From: Bradyrhizobium sp. BR 10289
GTDB lineage: Bacteria > Pseudomonadota > Alphaproteobacteria > Rhizobiales > Xanthobacteraceae
Assembly: GCF_019455385.1 (NCBI RefSeq)
Contig: NZ_JACOFR010000014.1
Span: forward strand, 62,001-126,000
Direction of reading: 5' to 3'
Length of the DNA: 64,000 nucleotides
Shown: positions 53,801 to 61,378 of the stretch, one piece after another
Numbering within the stretch: the stretch's first letter is position 1
Layout of the letters: each line of letters begins with the position of its first letter
Position numbers and translations under genes: made by a program
The notes under the pieces: generated by a model
Databases searched by the model: none
What the model saw: the letters and a program-made list of their open reading frames with translations, nothing else
What the model was told of the DNA's origin: nothing

Positions 53801-54201
53801 CCCGCATCCTGATGGTCTCGGCGAGCGCGCTGGAGGCGCACGGCACGCCGCTGGCGCAGCCTTTCCACGACGGCTACCTGATGAAGCCGATCGACATTCC
53901 GCGGCTGCTGGAGACGATCCGTCAGCTCCTCAAGCTCGAATGGCAATACGGCTCGGACGAGATCACGGTGCCGTTCTGGCGGCCGGAGAGCGGATCCAGG
54001 CCGCCGGTGCGGCACATCGAGGCGCTGATCGGGCTCGGCCAGATCGGCTACGTCAGGGGTATTCAGCTGAAGTTGGACGAGATCGGCAGCGAGCATCCAG
54101 AGCATGCCGACTTCGTCGCCGAAATGCGGTCGCTTGTCGATCGCTTCGATCTCGACACCTACATGGCCACATTGAAAACACTGCATGCTTATGAGCATTG
54201 A
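50830..54201 (+). CDS. NCS1 transporter-hybrid histidine kinase fusion, 1123 aa
   Basis: Residues about 40-470 are a complete NCS1 (cytosine/purine/allantoin/hydantoin) transporter with about twelve spans; I-S-F-L-V-L-E-A-I-G-G-T-I and L-L-T-R-G-A-G-F-G-Y-I-G-S belong to its first helices. Residues 499-536 contain nine cysteines: C499, C500, C502, C514, C522, C525, C526, C532 and C536. Two further membrane helices follow (about 560-630). Then come a HisKA domain with the phospho-acceptor His682 in S-H-E-L-R-S-P-L-N-A, a HATPase (N-L-L-S-N-A-I-K-F, G-T-G-L-G-L) and a receiver domain with Asp968 in L-L-D-I-S-M-P. The last ~90 residues are uncharacterised. It is divergent from urtA and overlaps the response-regulator gene. 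The transporter part probably senses a nitrogen compound, by analogy to the CbrA kinases (inference). The start is GTG. Confidence 0.9.
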   Translation: MAGRQRIDRVRRQYNQWVANQTLEDYALRFTAKSARRWSAARVANTAIGAISFLVLEAIGGTITLNYGVTNAAAAILVVSTIIFCCGVPIAYYAAKCGIDIDLLTRGAGFGYIGSTVTSLIYASFTFIFFAVEAVILATALEMCLGIPRPIGYLISAVAIIPLVTYGITLISRFQLWTQPLWIVLHILPFAAIAWASPHSFTEWHKFAGEHGDPGGHFDLLLFGVASSVVFSLVAQIGEQVDFLRFLPRDRRTSRASWWIALMSAGPGWIVLGALKLLAGSFLAFFALSHGVPPEEAAEPAHMYLVAFRYVLSEPDLALALTGIFVSLSQIKINVTNAYAGSIAWSNFFSRLTHSHPGRVVWLVFNVMVALLLMEIGVYKALEQTLALYSNVAIAWVGALVSDLVVNKPLGLRPPQMEFKRAHLYDINPVGVGAMTLAIIVSIAAFYGLFGPTMKALAAFVALTVAFVTAPIIAWLTDGKYYIARKPKKSWANIESIQCCICEHSFEPEDTTSCPAYAGPICSLCCSLDARCHDLCKPHGRAQVQFAEALGKILPQPIYQRINSQFGHYIGVFVVSAGLVALVLGLIYLQTSASVHGENMLVSNVLWKVFFSLSIIIGVVAWLFVLAQQSRRAAEAETRRQTALLIQEIDAHKRTDAELQRAKEVAESANLAKSRYVVGLSHELRSPLNAISGYAQLLEQDASLATKPRDQVRVVRRSADHLSGLIDGILDISKIEAGRLYLSRDEVRLSEFLDQLVGMFRLQAAAKGIDFVFRRPAHLPLVVYADEKRLRQVLINLLSNAIKFTQTGSVQFVVHYRSPVAEFEVIDTGPGIQADDLERIFAPFERGALGVSQPQTGTGLGLTISRLLAGVMGGDIKVTSTVGAGSTFKVKILLSEVINPQRIAPVEAPVSGYHGARKTILITDDDPVHRDLLREVLTPLGFILLSAPDGAGCLALAQHCRPDLFLLDISMPAMDGWAVAEALRASGHHQARILMVSASALEAHGTPLAQPFHDGYLMKPIDIPRLLETIRQLLKLEWQYGSDEITVPFWRPESGSRPPVRHIEALIGLGQIGYVRGIQLKLDEIGSEHPEHADFVAEMRSLVDRFDLDTYMATLKTLHAYEH

Positions 54202-55111
54202 ACCAAAGAAGCGCGACGTCGCGCTCGTTGTCGATGACTCGCCCGAGACGCTACGGCTGCTCACCGATGCGCTCGACGGCGCCGGGATGACGGTGATGGT
54301 AGCGCTGGACGGCGCAGCCGCCATGCGCATCGTCGACCAGATCACGCCCGACATCGTGCTGCTGGATGCCGTGATGCCCGGCATTGACGGGTTCGAGACC
54401 TGCCGCCGCCTCAAGCGCGATGCCGGCCTTGCCAATGTCCCCGTGATCTTCATGACCGGCCTTGCCGAAACCGAGCACATCGTGCGCGGGCTCGACGCCG
54501 GCGGCGTCGATTACGTCACCAAGCCCATCGTGATCGAGGAGATGCTGGCGCGCATTCGCGTTCATCTCGGCAATGCCCGCCTGACCCAGAGCGCGCGCGC
54601 CGCGCTCGACGTCTCCGGCCGCTTCCTGTTCGCGGTCGACCGGCAGGGGCATCTGCTCTGGGCGACGCCGCAGGCGCAAAAGCTGCTGGCCGACCATCAT
54701 GGCGCCCAAGCAGACGATTTCGTGCTGCCGCCATCGCTGCTGCAATGGCTGGAGCAGGCCAAGGGCAAGGGCAGCGCAAAGTCACAAGCCGCGTCCCTGC
54801 CCGACAGTCCGCAGCTCCGGTTCTATTACATGGGCGAAACCGCGCCGAACGAGTTCCTGCTGCGGCTGTCCAAGGAGGCCGGCACCGCGCTGCCTCCGGA
54901 GTTCACCAGCGAGCTCGGCCTCACCACGCGCGAAGGCGAGGTGCTGGCCTGGCTGAGCAAGGGCAAGACCAACCGCGACATCGCACAGATTCTGGGATTG
55001 AGCCCGCGCACGGTCGACAAGCATCTGGAACAGATCTACGCGAAGCTGGGCGTGGAGAATAGAACCGCAGCGGCGGCGATTGCGGCGAATGCGACGCGAA
55101 GGAATTCGTGA
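54185..55111 (+). CDS. LuxR-family response regulator with receiver and PAS-like middle region, 308 aa
   Basis: This is the cognate regulator of the hybrid kinase, whose stop it overlaps by 17 bases. The receiver domain has the acid pair V-D-D at 16-18 and Asp61 in V-L-L-D-A-V-M-P-G. A middle segment (about 140-230; F-A-V-D-R-Q-G-H-L-L-W-A-T) looks PAS-like. The C-terminal helix-turn-helix is L-T-T-R-E-G-E-V-L-A-W-L then S-P-R-T-V-D-K-H-L-E-Q-I-Y-A-K-L, the LuxR/FixJ signature. The start ATG could be 54185 or 54191. A likely target is the palindrome upstream of urtA (inference). Confidence 0.93.
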   Translation: MLMSIEPKKRDVALVVDDSPETLRLLTDALDGAGMTVMVALDGAAAMRIVDQITPDIVLLDAVMPGIDGFETCRRLKRDAGLANVPVIFMTGLAETEHIVRGLDAGGVDYVTKPIVIEEMLARIRVHLGNARLTQSARAALDVSGRFLFAVDRQGHLLWATPQAQKLLADHHGAQADDFVLPPSLLQWLEQAKGKGSAKSQAASLPDSPQLRFYYMGETAPNEFLLRLSKEAGTALPPEFTSELGLTTREGEVLAWLSKGKTNRDIAQILGLSPRTVDKHLEQIYAKLGVENRTAAAAIAANATRRNS

Positions 55112-55154
55112 GCGCACCGTGGATGAGCTGAGCCTCCGTCAGCCCCACAAAGGC

Positions 55155-55306
55155 TGTCGTCCCGGACAAGCGCAGCGAAGCGGAGCGTAGATCCGGGACC
55201 CGTAACCGCAGGGAGAAATTTGTCGAAGACTCGGAGTGATCTTCTCGCCCCATAACCACACCCTGTGGTTATGGGTCCCGGGTTCGCTTCGTGCCCCGGA
55301 CGACAG
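55155..55306. repeat. Palindromic intergenic repeat, family A copy 3
   Basis: It shares TGTCGTCCCGGACAAG and the inner arms AACCGCAGGGAG / CCCTGTGGTTATGG with the copies at 3979 and 5469; the right end GGACGACAG closes the palindrome. It lies between converging genes. Three copies in 51 kb shows a dispersed element. Confidence 0.85.
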
Positions 55307-55350
55307 TTGAGAGTGTGGCGAGAGCCCCGCAACTCACGCCGACGGGCGCC

Positions 55351-56853
55351 TCACCCATACACAAACGCCGCGTCATCCAGGTCCGTCTTTGGAATCTCGT
55401 CCTTCTCGGTCCAGTAATCCTGGCTGTGCTGCCATTCCGGCTTGTCGCCGCGCTTCGGCAGCAGGTTCATGTTGCGCATGATGTAGCCGGGGTTGAAGTT
55501 TTCCGGATCGATCCAGGGCAGGATCGGCATGTTGTGATCTTCCGGCCGCAGCTTGACCTCAACCTTCTTGCTGCCCTTCGCCTTCATATGGGCGAGCAAC
55601 CGGCAGACGAAGTCCGCGACGAGATCGACGCGCAGCGTCCAGCTGGCGCGGAAATAGCCGAACACCCAGACCATGTTCGGCACGCCCGTGAACATCATGC
55701 CGCGATAAGTGACGGTGTCTCCGAACGCGAGCGGCTTGCCGTCGATCTCGAAGGCGATGTCGCCGAGCGCGGAGAGATTGAAGCCGGTCGCGGTGACGAT
55801 GACGTCGGCCTCGAGCAGCTTGCCGGATTTGAGCTGGATGCCGTTCTCGACGAAGCATTCTATCTCGTCGGTGACGACGGAGGCCTTGCCGCTGGCGATG
55901 CCCTTGAACAGGTCGGCGTCCGGCACGAAGGCGATGCGCTGGCGCCACGGCCGGTAGCTCGGCGTGAAATGCGTCTCGACGTCGTAGTCGGGACCGAGCA
56001 CGGCGCTGATCTGGCCGATCAGCTCCTTCTTCACCTGCTCGGGCTTGGCGAGGCAGAGCTTTGTGAACGCGTCCTGCTCGAAGAGGATCTTGCGGCGAAC
56101 GATCTCGTGAATCCAAGCCTCATCCACCTGAAGCCGGCGCAACTCCTCGGCAATCTCGATGGCATTGCGGCCGAGCCGGAAGTAGGTCGGCGAGCGCTGC
56201 AGCATGGTAACATGCGCGCATTTGTCCGCGATGTTGGGCACCAGCGTTGCCGCCGTCGCGCCCGAGCCGATCACGACGACCTTCTTGTTTGTGAGATCCA
56301 TATCGTCGGGCCAGGTCTGCGGATGAACGATGCGCCCCGTGAAGCGATCCATGCCCTTCCATTCCGGCGTGTAGCCTTCGGAATGACGATAGTATCCCTG
56401 GCACATCCAGAGGAAGTTGGCGGTGAAGACCTTTGCCTCACCCGTATCGGTCGTGATCGCTTCGATGGTCCAGAGATTCTGCTCGCTCGACCAGCTCGCG
56501 GAATTGATCTTGTGCTTGTAGCGGATGTGGCGGGCGATATCGTTGTCGTCGATCACCTCTTTCATGTAGGCGAGAATCTCCTCGGCGGTCGCGATGGGCG
56601 GCCCGACCCAGGGCTTGAAACTGTAGCCGAAGGTGTGGAGGTCGCTGTCCGAGCGGATGCCGGGATAGCGATGCGTGCTCCAGGTGCCGCCGAACGTCGC
56701 CTGCGTTTCGAGGATGACGTAGCTGGTGCCGGGCAACTGTTTTTGGATGTGATAGGCGCTGCCGATGCCGGAGATGCCGGCGCCGACGATCAGCACGTCG
56801 AAATGTTCCGTGGCCTGCTGGGTGGTGGCGTGACTGCGAACAGCGACATTCAT
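55351..56853 (-). CDS. Flavin-containing (Baeyer-Villiger type) monooxygenase, 500 aa
   Basis: This FAD/NADPH-dependent monooxygenase oxygenates ketones or sulfides. The N-terminal FAD motif is V-L-I-V-G-A-G-I-S-G-I-G. The Baeyer-Villiger signature F-x-G-x-x-x-H-x-x-x-W-P is present as F-T-G-R-I-V-H-P-Q-T-W-P. The NADPH-binding G-x-G is V-V-V-I-G-S-G-A-T-A-A. The size matches EthA-like enzymes (about 490 aa). ATG 56853 is preferred over an earlier ATG at 56925 because the extra residues are not family-like. Substrate unknown. It ends 45 bases before the family A copy and lies in the same orientation as the protease gene upstream. Confidence 0.93.
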   Translation of the reverse strand: MNVAVRSHATTQQATEHFDVLIVGAGISGIGSAYHIQKQLPGTSYVILETQATFGGTWSTHRYPGIRSDSDLHTFGYSFKPWVGPPIATAEEILAYMKEVIDDNDIARHIRYKHKINSASWSSEQNLWTIEAITTDTGEAKVFTANFLWMCQGYYRHSEGYTPEWKGMDRFTGRIVHPQTWPDDMDLTNKKVVVIGSGATAATLVPNIADKCAHVTMLQRSPTYFRLGRNAIEIAEELRRLQVDEAWIHEIVRRKILFEQDAFTKLCLAKPEQVKKELIGQISAVLGPDYDVETHFTPSYRPWRQRIAFVPDADLFKGIASGKASVVTDEIECFVENGIQLKSGKLLEADVIVTATGFNLSALGDIAFEIDGKPLAFGDTVTYRGMMFTGVPNMVWVFGYFRASWTLRVDLVADFVCRLLAHMKAKGSKKVEVKLRPEDHNMPILPWIDPENFNPGYIMRNMNLLPKRGDKPEWQHSQDYWTEKDEIPKTDLDDAAFVYG

Positions 56854-56978
56854 TGTTGCTTCTATGCCTTGGTTGTTTTTATGGCCGCCCTTGACCGGAC
56901 GGCGCGTTTCCTCCGCGACGGACATGCTCGCCCATCGCGCTTCCGCATTAAAATGACATAGATCAATTCGCGATCAAA

Positions 56979-57734
56979 CTACAACGTCGCGCCCCAGCTC
57001 CGCGCGGTCTGCAAGATCCAGTCGCGATAGAGCGTGAGCGGCGTGACCCCGGTCAACCCGCCGCAACCGGCCGCGCCGTTCGGCCCGGTGGACCAGCTGA
57101 TGACGCCGACGAGCACCGCGCCGTTCGGCTTGTCCTCGAACACGGGACCGCCGGAATCGCCGGTGCAGGCGCCAATTCCATCGCGAACACCGTTGGTTAC
57201 GGGATCGACCAGGCGAATCTGCAGCGTGCCAGGCTGCCCCGTGGCAACGAGGCCGGCAAGGCGAATCGTGCCGCCACTCTTGCCGTCACCGCGCACGGTG
57301 ACGCCGATCCCGGCGATGACGAAGCGGCCGCCGACCTGGATCGGAATATTCGGTGCACCGACCAGCACCGTGGATTTTCCCTTGAGTGGAATTTCCAGTT
57401 GCAGCAATGCCACGTCGGCGGTGGCGCGATGTGCCTGCATCGCCTGCATGTTGAAATTCGGATGGATCGCGACGGTGCGCACGTTCAGCAGTAGCGGTGC
57501 GCCGTCGGCGCCGCGGTCGACGATCTTGTATTCGGCGCCGGGCTGCACGCAGTGGGCGACGGTCAGCACCAGCTTCGGCGCGATCAGGGTGCCGGTGCAG
57601 AAATTGCCGCGCGAGCCGACGATGGTGACGACCGCACGCGCAACGCCATCGCTCTGCGGCGTGCCGCCGCCGACGATGGCGCAAGCCGGAGTCGCGAACA
57701 GCGCGACTGCGATGAGAGTTGCAAGCTTCTTCAT
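56979..57734 (-). CDS. Secreted trypsin-like serine protease (S1 family), 251 aa
   Basis: This extracytoplasmic serine protease has a signal peptide ending A-C-A at residue 19. The next residues are I-V-G-G-G, the activated N-terminus of trypsins. The triad is seen as His in T-V-A-H-C, Asp in A-D-V-A-L-L, and Ser in G-D-S-G-G-P. V-I-S-W-S-T-G near residue 220 is the conserved substrate loop. Signal-peptidase cleavage would itself expose the Ile that inserts into the active site, so no zymogen propeptide appears to exist. Substrate and role are unknown. Confidence 0.92.
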   Translation of the reverse strand: MKKLATLIAVALFATPACAIVGGGTPQSDGVARAVVTIVGSRGNFCTGTLIAPKLVLTVAHCVQPGAEYKIVDRGADGAPLLLNVRTVAIHPNFNMQAMQAHRATADVALLQLEIPLKGKSTVLVGAPNIPIQVGGRFVIAGIGVTVRGDGKSGGTIRLAGLVATGQPGTLQIRLVDPVTNGVRDGIGACTGDSGGPVFEDKPNGAVLVGVISWSTGPNGAAGCGGLTGVTPLTLYRDWILQTARSWGATL

Positions 57735-57821
57735 GGGAACACGCTTCTATCGTCGGCGGGACTGGCCCTTGCCGATAGCGCATGCTAGCCCTCTTGGAAA
57801 GGAATTGACGAGGGCGGGATA

Positions 57822-58457
57822 GTGGCGATCGAGGCTGTGATCTTTGATTTTGGCGGCGTGCTGACGAGTTCACCGTTCGAGGCGTTCAAGCGCTACGAGA
57901 CGGAGCGTGGCCTGCCCGCCGACATCATCCGGCGTACCAATGCCGCCAATCACCTTGAGAATGCCTGGGCGAGGTTCGAGCGCGCCGAGGTCGACATCGA
58001 GACGTTCGACAAGCTGTTCGCCGCGGAGTCACGCGCGCTCGGCGCGGAGGTGCGCGGCCGTGACGTGCTGCCGCTGCTGCAAGGCGACCTGCGTCCCGAG
58101 ATGGTCGAAGCCCTGAAGCGCATCAAGGCGCAGTTCAAGACCGGCTGTATCACCAACAATCTCCCCGCCAACGCGATCGGCAGCATGACAGGGCGCTCGC
58201 TCTACATCGCCGAGGTGATGGTGTTGTTCGACCACGTCATCGAATCCGCCAAGATCGGCCTGCGCAAGCCGGATCCGCGCATCTATCAGCTGATGGTCGA
58301 GACGCTGAAGGTCGATCCGAAGAAGTGCGTTTATCTCGACGATCTCGGCGTCAATTTGAAGCCCGCGCGCGAGATGGGCATGACCACCATCAAGGTCGCG
58401 AGCGGCACGCAGGCGATCGCGGAGCTCGAGGCGGCGACGGGGCTGAAGCTCGGCTAA
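57822..58457 (+). CDS. HAD-superfamily IA hydrolase, 211 aa
   Basis: This is a haloacid-dehalogenase-fold protein of the subgroup related to the epoxide-hydrolase N-domain and ACAD10 (V-I-F-D-F-G-G-V-L-T at the start, T-N-N-L-P motif II at about 108, K-P-D-P-R-I-Y motif III at about 150, V-Y-L-D-D-L motif IV at about 168). In motif I the second aspartate used for phosphatase chemistry is a glycine (D-F-G-G), so true phosphatase activity is uncertain. The start is GTG 57822 after GAGGGCGGG. Divergent from the protease gene. Confidence 0.9.
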   Translation: MAIEAVIFDFGGVLTSSPFEAFKRYETERGLPADIIRRTNAANHLENAWARFERAEVDIETFDKLFAAESRALGAEVRGRDVLPLLQGDLRPEMVEALKRIKAQFKTGCITNNLPANAIGSMTGRSLYIAEVMVLFDHVIESAKIGLRKPDPRIYQLMVETLKVDPKKCVYLDDLGVNLKPAREMGMTTIKVASGTQAIAELEAATGLKLG

Positions 58458-58481
58458 CTCGTTCTTGCGAGGAGCGCTGCT

Positions 58482-58560
58482 GTAGCGGGGGGCAAAGCGT
58501 AGCGTGCCCACCGCAAGCGGACGGTGGGCACGGCGCTTCCGCGCCTTTGCCCACCCTACG
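58482..58560. repeat. Palindromic intergenic repeat, family C copy 2
   Basis: It shares GGGCAAAGCG, CGTGCCCACC, GGTGGGCACGGCGC and GCCTTTGCCCACCCTACG with copy 1 at 23451. The left end is less complete. It occupies the gap between the converging HAD and mtnA genes and might act as a bidirectional transcript end. Confidence 0.8.
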
Positions 58561-58564
58561 AAAC

Positions 58565-59671
58565 TTACCCCGCTGCGGCAGCAATGCGCTCCGGAAACGC
58601 TGCCGCCAGTGAGGCACGATCCGGCTTCAGCACGCCGCGCTCGGTGATGAGGCCGGTCACCAGCCGCGCCGGCGTCACATCGAACGCATAGTTCGCGACC
58701 GGGGACCCCTCCGGCACGATGCGCACCGTCTCCAGACGCCCGTCGGCAGTACGCCCGGTCATGTCGGTGACCTCCACGCCGCTGCGCTGCTCGATCGGGA
58801 TGTCGCGGATGCCGTCATTGACGGTGAAATCGATCGTTGGCGATGGCAGCGCGACGTAGAACGGCACGTTGTTGTCGTGCGCGGCGAGCGCCTTGAGGTA
58901 CGTTCCGATCTTGTTGCAAACATCGCCATTGGCGGCGACGCGGTCGGTGCCGACGATGGCGAGGTCGACCATGCCATGCTGCATCAGATGCCCGCCGGTG
59001 TTGTCGGGGATCACGGTATGCGGTACGCCGTGATGGCCGAGCTCCCACGCGGTGAGCGAGGCACCCTGGTTGCGCGGACGGGTCTCGTCGACCCAGACAT
59101 GAATCTTGATGCCGCGCTCATGCGCGAGATAGATCGGCGCCGTCGCCGTGCCCCAGTCGACAGTGGCAAGCCAGCCGGCGTTGCAATGGGTCAGCACGTT
59201 GATCGTCTCACCCGGCTTCTTCGCCGCGATCGCCTCGATCAGCTTCAGGCCGTTTCCGGCGATGCCGCGGTTGATCTCGACGTCCTGCTCGACGATCTCG
59301 TCGGCGCGGGCATAGGCCGCCTCCGCCCGTTCGATCGGATCGATCGGCGCGAGCGCCGTGCGCATCTCATCGAGCGCCCATTTCAGATTGATCGCAGTCG
59401 GCCGCGCCACAACGAGCGTGTCGTAAGCGCGCTTCAGGCCGGCGTCGGAGGCATCCTCGCGCATCGCAAGCGCCATGCCGTAGGCTGCGGTCGCACCGAT
59501 CAGCGGCGCGCCGCGCACCAGCATATCGCGGATCGCGACCGCCGCGTCGTCGCATGACGTCAGCTTTGCAACGACGAACTCATGCGGCAGCCTGCGCTGG
59601 TCGATCGCGCCGACCGACCAGCCGTCTCGCTCGCGCCAGATGCTGCGGAAATGCTTGCCGTCGACCTTCAT
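58565..59671 (-). CDS. mtnA: S-methyl-5-thioribose-1-phosphate isomerase MtnA, 368 aa
   Basis: This aldose-ketose isomerase converts methylthioribose-1-phosphate to methylthioribulose-1-phosphate in methionine salvage. Family blocks are R-G-A-P-L-I-G-A-T-A-A-Y-G, N-L-K-W-A-L-D, L-T-H-C-N-A-G-W-L-A (active-site Cys), E-T-R-P-R-N-Q-G and V-G-T-D-R-V-A-A-N-G-D (active-site Asp). ATG 59671 begins the conserved M-K-V-D-G; the frame further upstream is inside the intergenic gap. It lies 13 bases after mtnP, with which it forms an operon. Confidence 0.96.
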   Translation of the reverse strand: MKVDGKHFRSIWRERDGWSVGAIDQRRLPHEFVVAKLTSCDDAAVAIRDMLVRGAPLIGATAAYGMALAMREDASDAGLKRAYDTLVVARPTAINLKWALDEMRTALAPIDPIERAEAAYARADEIVEQDVEINRGIAGNGLKLIEAIAAKKPGETINVLTHCNAGWLATVDWGTATAPIYLAHERGIKIHVWVDETRPRNQGASLTAWELGHHGVPHTVIPDNTGGHLMQHGMVDLAIVGTDRVAANGDVCNKIGTYLKALAAHDNNVPFYVALPSPTIDFTVNDGIRDIPIEQRSGVEVTDMTGRTADGRLETVRIVPEGSPVANYAFDVTPARLVTGLITERGVLKPDRASLAAAFPERIAAAAG

Positions 59672-59684
59672 GGCGCTCTGCCTC

Positions 59685-60563
59685 TCACTTCGCGCGCAGC
59701 ACGCGGCCGGCCACCGCATCGAGCTTTTTCAACAGCTCGGGATCGCGCGCCTCGGGCGCCGTGATCAGCGCGGTGTCGAGCGCACGGTCCGATCCGATCG
59801 GGCACGGCTCGTGCTCGCGCGGAAAATCCTTGGCCAGCCGCGCCACCAGCGCTTTCGCCTTGTCGGCGTTGGACGTCAGCACGCGGATGATGTCCTGCAC
59901 GGTGACGGCGTCGTGATCGGGATGCCAGCAGTCGAAATCCGTCACCATCGCGACGGTCGCGTAGCAGATCTCCGCCTCACGCGCGAGTTTCGCTTCGGGC
60001 ATGTTGGTCATGCCGATCACCGAATAGCCCAGCGTCTTATAGGTCATGCTCTCCGCATAGGTGGAGAATTGCGGCCCCTCCATGCAGACATAGGTGCCGC
60101 CGCGCGCGATCGCGATGCCCTCGGCTTCGGCCGCCGCCGCAAGATGGATACGCAGCCGCGGCGATACCGGATGCGCCATCGACACATGTGCGACGCAGCC
60201 TCGCCCGAAGAACGAGCTTTCGCGCTTGTGGGTGCGGTCGACGAACTGGTCGACGAGCACGAAAGTGCCGGGCGGCATCTCCTCCTTGAAGGAACCGCAG
60301 GCCGACAACGAGATCAGATCGGTGACGCCCGCCCGCTTCAACACGTCGATATTGGCGCGGTAGTTGATGTCGGAGGGCGACAGGCGGTGCCCCTTGTCGT
60401 GCCGCGGCAGGAACACGATCGGAAGGCCAGCGATGGTGCCACGCCGAAGCGGCGCTGACGGCTCGCCCCAGGGGCTCTCGATCACCTCTTCGTGTGCGCC
60501 CTCGAGACCCGGCAGGTCATAGATGCCCGAGCCACCGATGATGCCCAATACCGCTTGCGTCAT
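59685..60563 (-). CDS. mtnP: S-methyl-5'-thioadenosine phosphorylase MtnP, 292 aa
   Basis: This enzyme cleaves methylthioadenosine with phosphate to adenine and methylthioribose-1-phosphate, the substrate of MtnA. Landmarks are I-I-G-G-S-G-I-Y-D-L-P-G-L at the N-terminus, L-P-R-H-D-K-G-H-R-L-S-P near residue 53, N-Y-R-A-N, and M-E-G-P-Q-F-S-T near 165. Co-transcribed with mtnA. Later salvage genes (mtnB, mtnC, mtnD) are not in the window, so the pathway may be completed elsewhere. Confidence 0.96.
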   Translation of the reverse strand: MTQAVLGIIGGSGIYDLPGLEGAHEEVIESPWGEPSAPLRRGTIAGLPIVFLPRHDKGHRLSPSDINYRANIDVLKRAGVTDLISLSACGSFKEEMPPGTFVLVDQFVDRTHKRESSFFGRGCVAHVSMAHPVSPRLRIHLAAAAEAEGIAIARGGTYVCMEGPQFSTYAESMTYKTLGYSVIGMTNMPEAKLAREAEICYATVAMVTDFDCWHPDHDAVTVQDIIRVLTSNADKAKALVARLAKDFPREHEPCPIGSDRALDTALITAPEARDPELLKKLDAVAGRVLRAK

Positions 60564-60652
60564 GCCTGCTCCACCCTGTCCCCTACCTGCGACATGGTTA
60601 AGCTATGCCAGTTTTGGGGCGGTTTTGGAACGGGGATGGTGCCGATTGGCGC

Positions 60653-60727
60653 CATTGCGAGGAGCGCAGCGACGAAGCAATCCAGGCTGCGACTGCGGAG
60701 GCAGTCTGGATTGCCTCGCTCGCAATG
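60653..60727. repeat. Palindromic intergenic repeat, family F
   Basis: CATTGCGAGGAGCG at the left and CTCGCTCGCAATG at the right pair, with inner AATCCAGG...TCTGGATT arms. A fragment with the same CATTGCGAG start lies at about 18757. It separates the carrier-protein stop from mtnP. Confidence 0.8.
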
Positions 60728-60747
60728 TCTGAGGAGAAGGGTCCGGC

Positions 60748-61020
60748 TTAAGCCGCGGTCGCCGGCTGCAGCTGGGTGGCGACCATGCGCTCCAGCGTCT
60801 CGATGGACTGGAAGTTCTCCGGCGTGATCTCGGCTTGCGGGATCGTGAAGTCGAACTCGGCTTCGACGCCGAGCATCAAATTGACCATGTCCATCGAGGT
60901 CAGCCCGACGTCGACGAGCCTGGCCTGCGGTGTGACATCCGCAGTGAGCGAGTTCTGTTCGAGGATGCCCTTCACCAGCTTGATGATGCGATTGCGCACG
61001 TCGGTGTCGAAGGCCTGCAT
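60748..61020 (-). CDS. Acyl/amino-acyl carrier protein, 90 aa
   Basis: This small acidic four-helix carrier protein has the phosphopantetheine site in D-V-G-L-T-S-M-D-M-V; Ser42 is the predicted attachment point. A second gene cluster member, the amino acid:[carrier protein] ligase, lies 1.6 kb away on the other strand. In Bradyrhizobium such a carrier is loaded with glycine or alanine by that ligase, so this is probably its partner rather than a fatty-acid-synthesis ACP (inference). It is divergent from the flavoenzyme gene. Confidence 0.92.
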   Translation of the reverse strand: MQAFDTDVRNRIIKLVKGILEQNSLTADVTPQARLVDVGLTSMDMVNLMLGVEAEFDFTIPQAEITPENFQSIETLERMVATQLQPATAA

Positions 61021-61378
61021 GGTTAAATTCCCATCTGTCTACAAAGGTCGGACCTGTCGCCGGCTACGATGGGCGCGACGGGTCGATCCCACAATGGGCG
61101 CGACCATTACTTCATGCTTCTTAGTAAACGATGACTCAGATTGTCTGGATTCCGCCCTTCTTCCAGATCCCTAACGCGATCGCGGAAATACGGGAGATGC
61201 AAACAACCGGACCTTAACTGTTCATTCGGAATTGGAGTTCGTTTACCCTCTATTTCATCGACGAATTTGAATTAAATCCGTAGCCTCATCTCACAAGCAA
61301 AGAGGGTCGGAGGATCGCTTTACACGGCATCGCGAATGGCGCCGGCGATCCCGAACGACAAACCGGAGGCGGACGAGC
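61021..61378. other. 358-bp divergent intergenic region, carrier protein / flavoenzyme
   Basis: The stretch is noticeably more AT-rich than its surroundings (for example 61201-61290) and contains no open frame I would accept. It holds two copies of ATGGGCGCGAC, at 61069-61079 and 61094-61104, 25 bases apart. This spacing would put repeats on nearly the same helix face and may be regulatory. GGAGG at 61350-61370 serves the flavoenzyme gene. Confidence 0.45.

Noticed and set aside
55291..56961. Plus-strand open frame (about 556 codons) opposite the flavin monooxygenase
   Set aside because: The monooxygenase has intact FAD, NADPH and Baeyer-Villiger motifs; the opposite frame has none and resembles other shadows.
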